NCBI GenBank assembly: GCA_934667465.1
Contig: CAKUMG010000074.1
Span: forward strand, 1 to 12,693
DNA length: 12,693 nt
Direction of reading: 5' to 3'
Origin: an uncultured Actinoplanes sp.
GTDB taxonomy: Bacteria > Actinomycetota > Actinomycetes > Mycobacteriales > Micromonosporaceae
Part shown: in pieces, positions 1-5,803 of the stretch
Numbering within the stretch: the first letter of the stretch is position 1
Layout: every line of letters starts with the position of its first letter
The notes under the pieces: model-generated
Told to the model about the DNA's origin: nothing
What the model saw: the letters and a program-made list of their open reading frames with translations, nothing else
The model's database searches: none
Made by a program: the position numbers and the translations under genes

Positions 1-2
1 AC

Positions 3-455
3 GCCTGGTCCGGCTGCGCCGCGGTCAGCACGTCCCCGAGCTGCTCGGCCGCGCTCGCCGGCACCCGCACCGAACCGGACCCGCAGCGCATCCGCGTCCG
101 GCTGCGACCGGTCCCCGACGCGTGCCGCCAGGTCCGCCAGCTCGTCGCACAGACCTTCGCCGCCTGGCACCTCCCCGGCCTCGCCGGCACCGCCGCCCTG
201 GTCGCCACGGAACTGGTCGCCAACGTGGTCAGGCACGCCCACACGACCATGGAATTCACCCTGGGACTCCGCAACGACAAGGTCTGCCTCACGGTGCGCG
301 ACGGCAGCCACCTCATGCCCCGCCCCAAGGACCCGACGGTCGCCGAGGCGGGCGGCCGCGGCCTGCACCTGATCCGCGAACTCACCGACGGCTGGGGCGT
401 CCTGCAGGTCCCGGGCGGCAAGGTCGTCTGGACCCACATGACCGCGGCGGCCTGA
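3..455 (+). CDS. RsbW/SpoIIAB-type ATP-binding protein (HATPase_c_2), 5' end outside window
   Basis: The last 150 codons of a GHKL-fold ATPase of the anti-sigma-factor kinase type are visible. With residue 1 at bases 3-5, the N box is E70-L-V-x-N74 (ATELVANVVRHA), the G1 box is D100-G101 and the G2 box is GGRGLHLI at 117-124. The C-terminal DGWGV...GGKVVW strand pair is typical of actinobacterial RsbW-like proteins. No ATG or GTG occurs in frame before codon 83, while nearly all third positions from base 3 onward are G or C, so the gene enters from the left. Residues 1-28 are not part of the ATPase fold. They could be a linker or the tail of an N-terminal domain such as STAS (inference). Family members bind ATP and either phosphorylate an anti-sigma antagonist or sequester a sigma factor in the cytosol. 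The target is not visible here. A small hairpin follows the stop. Confidence 0.85.
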   Translation, partial: AWSGCAAVSTSPSCSAALAGTRTEPDPQRIRVRLRPVPDACRQVRQLVAQTFAAWHLPGLAGTAALVATELVANVVRHAHTTMEFTLGLRNDKVCLTVRDGSHLMPRPKDPTVAEAGGRGLHLIRELTDGWGVLQVPGGKVVWTHMTAAA

Positions 456-478
456 CTCTCTCCGGCTCCCAGCCCGCC

Positions 479-491
479 CCGGCTCGGCCGG
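479..491 (+). terminator. Small hairpin after the ATPase gene
   Basis: CCGGC-TCG-GCCGG forms a perfect 5-bp stem 23 nt after the ATPase stop and is followed by CTTGTT. It lies in the 133-bp gap between two convergent genes. It is short and lacks a true U-run, so it is only a candidate terminator. Confidence 0.3.
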
Positions 492-588
492 CTTGTTCCC
501 GCCCCGGCACTCACTCCGTCGGCTGCGGCGTCGCCTGACCGCTTCTCCAGCTCACCTCTTCGGCCGCTTTTCCCGCCCGTCCCTACCG

Positions 589-3500
589 CTACGCCCGCGG
601 CGGCAACCCACTGGGCGCATCATCCTCGTGCCCGGACGGCGGCCACGGAGCAGCCGGCGCCTCCTGTACCTCGGGCTGTTCCCCACCACCCGTCACCCGC
701 CCGAACAACCCTGAAGGCTGCGCAGACTCGGGCCCGCCCCCACCCGTGAACCGCCCCGCACCGACCTCCCCGGTGAACCCCGGCCCCGCCGCCCCACGAT
801 CGCCCAGCGCCGCGCTCTCCCCGGCTCCACGCTCCGCGGACCCCCCGGCCCCTTGCTGAGCACCCCCCGCGAACGGCTTGTTGAGCTGCCCCATCTGCGG
901 CGCCTCCAACGGTGGCCGCTGCGGCCGCCCACCCGCCACCTGCGCTCCACCAGCGGCCGCCGGAGCCTCTCGCCCCGGCCCGCCCAGACTCTGTCCCATG
1001 TCAGGCGCCTGCAACGGTGGCCGCCCACCCCCACCCTCCACAGGCCGATTGGACTGCCCAAGATCCGGCGCCTCCAGCCGAGGCCGCCCCAACGGCGCAG
1101 CCTGCCCCGGCCCCGCCGGCTGCCCATGTCCATGCGCTTGCCCCAGCGGCGCAACCTGACCCAAGCCCTGCCTCGACGCCGCAACCTGCCCCAAAGGCGC
1201 ACCCAGACCCGACGCCCCGTCCTGCCCCGCCGACGACGGCTGCCCATGCCCATGCGCCTGCCCCAACGGCGCAGCCTGGCCCAACGCCCCCGGCTGTCCC
1301 TGCCCTGGTCCCAGCGGCGCAGGCTGCCCCTGCCCCGGTCCCAGCGACGCAGGCTGCCCCTGCCCCGGTCCCAGCGACGCAGGCTGACCCTGCCCGGGCG
1401 AGGCAGACTGCCCAAGCACCGGCGGCTGCAACGCCCCCGGCACGACAGGCTGCCCCAACTGCGGCGACTGAACCTGACCGTGCCCCTGCCCAGACGCCGC
1501 AGGCTGACCGAACCGCGGAGGCTCCAACGGCGGACGCCCCACGCCCGCAGCGCCCTGCCCCGACCCCCCGGCATCCCCGGGACCTCCCGTACCTCCGGGA
1601 ACTCCCGGGGGTACGGGAACCGGCGCAACACCGGGAGCACCCCCAACTCCGAGAACTCCCGTACCTCCGAGAACTCCCGCACCACCGGGAGCCGGCGCAG
1701 CACCGGGACCGGGAGGAACACCGGCACCGCCGAGAGCAGCGGGACTGGCGGGAGCGCCCGGACCATGGGGAGTACCGGAGCCACCGGGAACTCCGGAAGC
1801 ACCGGGAACTCCCGCAGCACCGGGAACTCCCGTAGCACTGGGCCCTCCCGCAGCACCGGGCCCTCCCGCAGCACCGGGGGCTCCCTGACCTCCGGGAGCG
1901 CCCGGACCTGCGGGAACGCCCGGACCTCCGGGAACGCCCGGACCACCGGCAACGCCCGGACCACCGAGGGCACCCGGACCACCGGGAACGGCCGGACCGT
2001 GGAGGGTGGGCGGGACGACGGCGGGCGGCGCATCGTGCGGCGGGCGTGCCGACGGCGTGAACCGGGGCGCGTCGAGCGGGCGGTTCTGTTGCACGAAGAG
2101 AGGCGGTCCGAGCAGCAGCGGGTCCACGTTCACGGGTACCTGGGGTGCCACCAACTCGGGGGGCGCCTGCCGCTGGACCGGCTGCCCGTACTGTCCCCCG
2201 GTCGGCTGTTGCGGCCCGCGCTGTTGCTGGTCGTGCCCTTGCGCCCCGAACTGCGCCTCGGGTGCTCCGTGCGGCTCGCTCTGGTAGTCGCCTCGAGCCT
2301 GCGCCCCGAACTGCGCCTCGGGTGCGCCCTGCGGCCCGTGCTGGTAATCGTCTTGGGCCTGCATTCCGAAGCGACCGTCGGATCCGGTCTGCGCCAGGGG
2401 CGACTGCCCGGCGGGAGGGCCCGACGGGTGCGGCTGCTCGTGATCCAGCGTTCGGAAGGGCTCGATGCTCGGGTCGGCTGGTTCGGGCCGGGCCTCGGAC
2501 GGGTGCGGACGCAGCGCAGGCGGGTGCAACGGCGGCGGCTGGAGCGCGGGGGCTTGGAACGAGGGTGGCTGGAGCGCGGCCGGCAAAGCGGGCGAAGAAA
2601 GTGCGGGCGGCTGCAACGTGGGCGGCTGAGCAGCAGGCGGTTGCAACCCAGGCGGCTGAGCAGCGAGGGGCTGAGCAGCAGACGGTTGCAACCCGGACGG
2701 CTGGAGCGCGGACGGCTGGGAAGCGGACGGTTGGGAAGCGGACGGTTGCAACCCGGGCGACTGAAGCGCGGGCGGCTGAGCTGCGGACGGCTGCAGCCCG
2801 GACGGCTGGAGCGCGGACGGCTGGGAAGCGGACGGATGCAGCGTCGACGGTTGAAGGGCGGGCGATCGCAGCCCGGACGGCTCGGACGGCGGGGCCGGTG
2901 GCGAGGCGGGCGCCTCGAGCGCAGGAGAGGACGGCTCGGGCGCGGGCGGCAGCGAGGCGAAGGACGAGGGCAGCTCCTCCGCGGGCAGCCCAGGGTGCGG
3001 CAGCGCGGATGACGAGGGCGGCTGGAGGGCCGGTGGTTGCAAGGCGGAGGGGGGGCGGCGGTCCGGGGCTGCCTGGGGATGGGGGGTCGTCGGTGGGGTC
3101 GGGGTGAGGCGGTGGGAGGCGGGGCCGGGAGGGGGTGAGTTCGGTGAGAGCGGGGGCGCCGCGGGGGAGGCGAAGTGGTCGGGGCGATCGTTCGCGGACT
3201 GAGGGCCGAAGGTCGGGCCGGGGGCCTGGGCCGGGGAGGTCGGGGCGGCCGCCGGGGGTGCGAAGGAGGGCGTTGACGGGTCGCGGCGGTCCTCGAAGGG
3301 GGACGGGAGCGGGTCGCGGCGGGTTTCGAAGTTCGACGGGGCCGGGGCGGCGGTGGAGCCGTTGCCTGGGCCGAAAGCGGTGTGGGAGCCGAGCGCGGAA
3401 CCGGCCCCGGAACTCGCGGTGAAGCCGGACGCAGTGGCAGCCCCGGAGCCGAAAGCCGAGCCGGACCCGGAAGCCGCCCCGGAGCCGAAAGCCGAGCCGG

Positions 3501-4041
3501 GCCCGGAAGCCGCCCCGGAGCCGAAAGCCGAGCCGGACCCGGAAGCCGCCCCGGAGCCGAAAGCCGAATCGGGCCCGGAAGCCGCCCCGGAGCCGAAAGC
3601 CGAATCGGGCCCGGAAGCAGCGCTGAAACCTGACGGGAAACCGGGCCCGGAAGCAGCCCCAGCATCAGAGGCCGGACCGGAGCCGAGGGCCGGACGGTGG
3701 GTGGGCGCCGGGCGGTACGAAGGTTCCGGGAGCGCCTCGCCGGGCCGGTCGAAGGTTGGCGGGACCCGCCCGCCCTCGATCGGAGCCGGGGGCGGGAAGC
3801 CGGGCTTGCCGGACGTGGGCCGGCCGCCGCGGGCGGCGGCGATCAGGCCGGAGGCTTCGGCCAGGCCCGCGGCCTCGACGACCTCGGCGGCGGCGCGGCC
3901 GGCGGTGCAGGGGAGGCGTTCGCCGCAGACCGGGCAGATGGTGATGCCGTTGTGGGGGCCCTGGCCGTCGGCATGGGAGCGCATGACGTCCCAGGCCGTG
4001 CGGGCGAGCACGCTGTCCGGCTTGATGTACTTGGTCGCCAT
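589..4041 (-). CDS. Giant low-complexity repeat protein with N-terminal CxxC...C zinc-knuckle-like motif
   Basis: I do not recognise this protein. Start: ATG at 4041 has a GGGGGTGG ribosome-site-like run just upstream; an in-frame GTG at 4050 would add three residues. Numbered from the ATG, residues 1-70 look ordered and contain H23, H30 and C36-P-V-C39-G-E-R-L-P-C45, possible metal ligands. The rest is Pro/Gly/Ala/Gln/Ser-rich with no signal peptide or membrane segment. In order it carries five 12-residue SAFGSGAASGPD-like repeats (147-206), seventeen xxxQP pentapeptides (394-478), three 20-residue FGAQ...GAPEAQ repeats (558-617), a Gly-X-Y stretch (687-830), four PGQGQPASLG decapeptides (882-921), and spaced RPPLEAPxMGQ-like motifs (654, 836, 986, 1007, 1042). 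Competing frames are Arg/Trp-rich and look like shadows. A cytosolic disordered scaffold is the most natural reading, but function is unknown. The adjoining upstream region is itself repetitive. Confidence 0.75.
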   Translation of the reverse strand: MATKYIKPDSVLARTAWDVMRSHADGQGPHNGITICPVCGERLPCTAGRAAAEVVEAAGLAEASGLIAAARGGRPTSGKPGFPPPAPIEGGRVPPTFDRPGEALPEPSYRPAPTHRPALGSGPASDAGAASGPGFPSGFSAASGPDSAFGSGAASGPDSAFGSGAASGSGSAFGSGAASGPGSAFGSGAASGSGSAFGSGAATASGFTASSGAGSALGSHTAFGPGNGSTAAPAPSNFETRRDPLPSPFEDRRDPSTPSFAPPAAAPTSPAQAPGPTFGPQSANDRPDHFASPAAPPLSPNSPPPGPASHRLTPTPPTTPHPQAAPDRRPPSALQPPALQPPSSSALPHPGLPAEELPSSFASLPPAPEPSSPALEAPASPPAPPSEPSGLRSPALQPSTLHPSASQPSALQPSGLQPSAAQPPALQSPGLQPSASQPSASQPSALQPSGLQPSAAQPLAAQPPGLQPPAAQPPTLQPPALSSPALPAALQPPSFQAPALQPPPLHPPALRPHPSEARPEPADPSIEPFRTLDHEQPHPSGPPAGQSPLAQTGSDGRFGMQAQDDYQHGPQGAPEAQFGAQARGDYQSEPHGAPEAQFGAQGHDQQQRGPQQPTGGQYGQPVQRQAPPELVAPQVPVNVDPLLLGPPLFVQQNRPLDAPRFTPSARPPHDAPPAVVPPTLHGPAVPGGPGALGGPGVAGGPGVPGGPGVPAGPGAPGGQGAPGAAGGPGAAGGPSATGVPGAAGVPGASGVPGGSGTPHGPGAPASPAALGGAGVPPGPGAAPAPGGAGVLGGTGVLGVGGAPGVAPVPVPPGVPGGTGGPGDAGGSGQGAAGVGRPPLEPPRFGQPAASGQGHGQVQSPQLGQPVVPGALQPPVLGQSASPGQGQPASLGPGQGQPASLGPGQGQPAPLGPGQGQPGALGQAAPLGQAHGHGQPSSAGQDGASGLGAPLGQVAASRQGLGQVAPLGQAHGHGQPAGPGQAAPLGRPRLEAPDLGQSNRPVEGGGGRPPLQAPDMGQSLGGPGREAPAAAGGAQVAGGRPQRPPLEAPQMGQLNKPFAGGAQQGAGGSAERGAGESAALGDRGAAGPGFTGEVGAGRFTGGGGPESAQPSGLFGRVTGGGEQPEVQEAPAAPWPPSGHEDDAPSGLPPRA
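886..1536 (-). repeat. Spaced RPPLEAPxMGQ-type linear motifs in the C-terminal tail
   Basis: Four copies of an 11-residue motif lie in the C-terminal third of the low-complexity protein: RPPLEPPRFGQ, RPRLEAPDLGQ, RPPLQAPDMGQ and RPPLEAPQMGQ, at residues 836, 986, 1007 and 1042 from the ATG. A related RPLDAPRF lies at residue 654. Two copies are followed by an N-R/K-P tripeptide (SNRPV, LNKPF). Unlike the tandem blocks they are dispersed and keep a Leu, an acidic or Gln residue, Pro, a hydrophobic residue and GQ in fixed places. Confidence 0.7.
1279..1398 (-). repeat. Four 30-bp tandem repeats encoding PGQGQPASLG
   Basis: Four consecutive decapeptides are seen: PGQGQPASLG twice, then PGQGQPAPLG and PGQGQPGALG. 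The two central DNA copies are nearly identical, which points to recent expansion. Downstream in the protein, APLGQAHGHGQP occurs twice, 40 residues apart. Confidence 0.85.
1552..1983 (-). repeat. Collagen-like Gly-X-Y segment
   Basis: Reading residues 687-830 (from the ATG) in steps of three, glycine occupies the first position in about 39 of 48 triplets without any register shift. X and Y are mostly Pro, Ala, Val or Gly, as in GVPGAAGVPGASGVP. The interruptions are substitutions (Ala, Ser, His, Pro, Val), not insertions. The underlying DNA is a degenerate 9-bp periodicity. Confidence 0.75.
2191..2370 (-). repeat. Three 60-bp repeats encoding Q/G/Y-rich 20-mers
   Basis: Three adjacent 20-residue units begin FGMQAQDDYQ, FGAQARGDYQ and FGAQGHDQQQ. 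The first two end in GAPEAQ. A fourth partial unit begins YGQPVQRQ. The composition is prion-like (Gln, Gly, aromatic), unlike the Pro/Ala blocks on either side. Confidence 0.8.
2608..2862 (-). repeat. Seventeen 15-bp repeats encoding xxxQP pentapeptides
   Basis: An uninterrupted run of pentapeptides (PALQP, STLHP, SASQP, SALQP, SGLQP, SAAQP and so on) keeps one register over 85 residues. The tripled unit SALQP-SGLQP-SAAQP occurs twice, 35 residues (105 bp) apart. This shows a higher-order duplication on top of the 15-bp unit. Confidence 0.85.
3424..3603 (-). repeat. Five 36-bp tandem repeats encoding SAFGSGAASGPD
   Basis: Five head-to-tail 36-bp units encode SAFGSGAAS followed by GPD, GSG, GPG or GSG; the last unit is more diverged (SAFGSGAATASG). 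There is no spacer between units. A degenerate sixth unit (GFSAASGPD) precedes them in the protein. Confidence 0.9.
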
Positions 4042-4159
4042 GGCGTCCACCCCCGTTGCTCGCGCCGCTCCCGGTCGTCGGCGGAACGCCGCTCGTCGAA
4101 GCGCCGCTCCCGGCGAGCGTCGAAGCGGCGTCCACGGTCCAGTTCACCGCGTACGGGGC

Positions 4160-4176
4160 GAAAGCGGGCCGCTTTC
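4160..4176. promoter_or_regulatory. Perfect 17-bp palindrome, candidate operator
   Basis: GAAAGCGG-G-CCGCTTTC has two perfect 8-bp arms around one central base. The one-base centre suits a dimeric DNA-binding protein better than an RNA hairpin. It sits about 119 bp upstream of the low-complexity gene and 178 bp upstream of the CDGSH gene. No regulator is identified. Confidence 0.4.
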
Positions 4177-4180
4177 CCGC

Positions 4181-4295
4181 AAACCGCGACCGGGGAACAG
4201 CCCGGACCGGGACCAGCGAACGAGCCGGACCGCAGCCGAGGCGCAGCCCGGACCGCGACCAGGGAACCGGCCGGACCGCGACCAGGGAACGAGCC
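4181..4295. repeat. Five 23-bp tandem repeats plus a partial unit
   Basis: Units start at 4181, 4204, 4227, 4250 and 4273, each exactly 23 bp. The consensus is close to GGACCGCGACCAGGGAACNRGCC; units 4 and 5 differ at only two or three positions and unit 3 is the most diverged. A decayed sixth unit begins at 4296. Confidence 0.85.
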
Positions 4296-4353
4296 GGCCG
4301 CGGCCGGGGAAGAGGTGGGTTTCCCGCCGTGGCAGCCGGGCAAAACGAGCGCC

Positions 4354-4596
4354 ATGAACAGCACGGCAGACGACGACGGCGCCACGGTCATCCCCTACGA
4401 GGACGGGCCGCTCATCCTCCGGGGCAACTTCACGCTGCGCACCCCGTCGGGCGAGGTCATCGAGCCGGGCCGCAAGACCGTCGCGCTCTGCCGCTGCGGC
4501 CGTTCGGCGATCAAGCCCTTCTGCGACGGCACCCACAAGGTCATCGGCTTCAAGGCGGGCACCGGCCGCGACACCCCGGCCCCCCGCCTGCCGTAA
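4354..4596 (+). CDS. CDGSH-type [2Fe-2S] iron-sulfur protein
   Basis: This 80-residue protein has a single CDGSH signature, C46-R-C48-G-R-S-A-I-K-P-F-C57-D-G-T-H61. It matches the family pattern CxCx2(S/T)x3PxCDG(S/T)H and gives the three-Cys one-His ligand set of a [2Fe-2S] cluster. The cluster in this family is redox-active and transferable. There is no membrane anchor or signal peptide, so it is cytosolic. The ATG is the first in-frame start that leaves the domain intact; no strong ribosome site precedes it. It ends 32 bp from the convergent stop of a haem-oxygenase-like oxidase gene. From family knowledge, such pairs occur together in actinomycetes, and an electron-transfer or cluster-supply role for the oxidase is an inference. 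Confidence 0.93.
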   Translation: MNSTADDDGATVIPYEDGPLILRGNFTLRTPSGEVIEPGRKTVALCRCGRSAIKPFCDGTHKVIGFKAGTGRDTPAPRLP

Positions 4597-4598
4597 GC

Positions 4599-4621
4599 CC
4601 CGCAACCTCCGGAAGCGCGGG
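4599..4621. terminator. Candidate bidirectional terminator between convergent genes
   Basis: CCCGC and GCGGG form a 5-bp stem around a 13-nt loop, within the 32 bp separating the CDGSH and oxidase stops. The stem is short and there is no U-tract, so support is positional only. Confidence 0.25.
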
Positions 4622-4628
4622 AACAGAC

Positions 4629-5588
4629 TCAGACCGTCCGCAGCGAAGACTCGCCCGCCTCCCACTTCGCGAGCACATACTCCGCCCACCGGTCCTCCAG
4701 CGTCAGCACCGCCCGCGCCCCGAACAGCACATCCCCCGCCAGCTCCGGCTCCGCCGCGCAGAACGACCCGCACAGGTCGTACGCCGCGATCTGCTCGTGC
4801 ACCGCGTCCGCCTCCACGTGCTCGTCGTAGAAGCGGGTCGCCGTCTCGTCCCCGCCCAGCCGCCGCAGCCCGTTGGCGTAGCGCCGGTTCGGGGCGGTGG
4901 AGGTCATCTCGTACGCGGCCAGGTGGCCCAGCAGCGCGCCGCGGAACCGCCGGTGCAGCCCGAACAGCGACATGACGTTGTTGTTCGCGAGGGTCGGCCA
5001 GGGGACCACGTCGACGTAGGCGCCGTACGTGGTGTCGAGGTCGAGCCCGCGCAGGGTGTCCTTGAAGAGCTCCTGGTGCATCCGGTGGGCGACCCCGCCC
5101 CCGTACTCGTCGATCTGGATCTCGATGAGGGCCGCCTTGGCCTTGCCGGCGAGCCGCGGGATGGCGAACGTGTGCGGGTCGGCCTCGCGCAGGTGGTAGA
5201 CCGACCGGTGGGTGGCGAACTCGCGGAACTGCTCGCGCGTCGCGCGGCCGCGCAGGTAGCCGCTGAGCGACGGCCCGCCCTCCTCCTGGGTCATCGCGAT
5301 CAGCGCGTGCGGCACGTCGTCCGTACCGTGACCGATCGGGATCTCGCGCAGGTCCGCCTCGAACATCGCCTCGAGGCGGGCGCGGAGGCCCAGCAGTCCG
5401 GGGTGCCACTCCCAGGTGTCGTCGACGCCGTCCCAGCCGCGGTAGTGCAGCTCGTAGAGCACGAACAGGGTCAGGTGCAGGTCGTCCGGCGACTCGGGGT
5501 CGCCGGGGGTGCCGAAGTCGTGCGGCGCCGATTCGAGGGCGGTGATGACGGCCTCGGAGACGGGGCCACGCGGCAAAGGCAGTTTCAT
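4629..5588 (-). CDS. Iron-containing redox enzyme family (haem-oxygenase-like diiron oxidase)
   Basis: The 319-residue product resembles the Haem_oxygenas_2 / HDO superfamily, all-helical enzymes that assemble a non-haem diiron centre and oxidise amino- or fatty-acid-derived substrates. Recognisable stretches are EIQIDEYGGGVAHRMH (156-171), with E156, E161, H168 and H171, and FYDEHVEADAVHE (253-265), with D255/E256, H257, E259 and H264. These are the places where family members keep metal ligands; the exact assignment is mine. E46/H48 in LYELHYRGW may belong to the N-terminal helix. The start is well fixed: GGAGGAA at 5594-5600 precedes the ATG by 5 nt. The gene converges with the CDGSH gene, a plausible electron or cluster donor. 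The substrate cannot be read from the sequence. Confidence 0.85.
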   Translation of the reverse strand: MKLPLPRGPVSEAVITALESAPHDFGTPGDPESPDDLHLTLFVLYELHYRGWDGVDDTWEWHPGLLGLRARLEAMFEADLREIPIGHGTDDVPHALIAMTQEEGGPSLSGYLRGRATREQFREFATHRSVYHLREADPHTFAIPRLAGKAKAALIEIQIDEYGGGVAHRMHQELFKDTLRGLDLDTTYGAYVDVVPWPTLANNNVMSLFGLHRRFRGALLGHLAAYEMTSTAPNRRYANGLRRLGGDETATRFYDEHVEADAVHEQIAAYDLCGSFCAAEPELAGDVLFGARAVLTLEDRWAEYVLAKWEAGESSLRTV

Positions 5589-5790
5589 CGTTCTTCCTCC
5601 AGGGGCCCGGGATCACCTATGGGAGCGGTTGCGGGGGTTCCCCGGACGGCCCTCGCCAAACCGGTCGATCGCGGGTGACCTGGGCATACCCCTGTCGGGG
5701 GCTGGCGTTCATGGCAGTCTCGTGCCCATGAGCCGGGTATTCACTCACTGTGTCTTAGGCGTTGCTCTCCGTACCATGGAAGATCCCCCC

Positions 5791-5800
5791 GGAGGTGATC
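5791..5800 (+). promoter_or_regulatory. Ten-base complete Shine-Dalgarno sequence
   Basis: GGAGGTGATC is an uninterrupted complement of the bacterial 16S rRNA 3' tail and ends three bases before the ATG at 5804. It decides the start of the following gene in favour of MDDIELY over the upstream ATG at 5762. A TACCAT at 5772-5777 could be its -10 element, but I see no good -35. Confidence 0.8.
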
Positions 5801-5803
5801 CCC

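Larger units (their letters stand above)
4042..4353. other. Repeat-rich divergent intergenic region
   Basis: This 312-bp gap separates the divergent low-complexity and CDGSH genes. Nearest the low-complexity gene it holds direct repeats of CGCCGCTCCC (4063 and 4102) and CGTCGAAGCG (4094 and 4118). Then come a 17-bp perfect palindrome (4160-4176) and a 23-bp tandem array (4181-4295). Open frames through it are compositional: the 23-bp period is not a multiple of three. I see no convincing -35/-10 pair for either gene. Confidence 0.6.

Noticed and set aside
693..2033. Minus-strand frame with striking PVLREFPVLREF repeats
   Set aside because: The repeats are the collagen-like DNA read out of frame; they lose register downstream and become Arg/Trp-rich. 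I see no start with a ribosome site.
853..3012. Long plus-strand open frame (719 codons) opposite the low-complexity gene
   Set aside because: Its translation is almost only Arg, Leu, Pro and Gly with no domain-like part. It is the antisense shadow of a GC-rich repetitive gene whose own frame starts with a sensible ordered N-terminus.
3424..3603. CRISPR array from 36-bp repeats
   Set aside because: The units are contiguous with no spacers, in frame with a gene, and no cas genes are near.
2130..3665. Minus-strand 511-codon open frame inside the low-complexity gene
   Set aside because: It is a +1/-1 shadow, Arg/Pro/Ser-rich, and lacks the clean integer repeat units seen in the chosen frame.
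3665..4147. Minus-strand frame with N-terminus MNWTVDAASTLAG upstream of the low-complexity gene
   Set aside because: It looks protein-like for some 25 residues but overlaps the real start out of frame and turns into Arg/His/Pro shadow. The apparent repeats come from the direct repeats in the intergenic DNA.
4056..5678. 540-codon plus-strand frame across CDGSH and oxidase genes
   Set aside because: It passes through the 23-bp non-triplet array and is antisense to the oxidase, whose start and ribosome site are clear.
5710..5730. CATGG...CCATG inverted repeat upstream of the two-TM gene
   Set aside because: Five-base arms with an 11-base spacer are expected by chance in a window this size.
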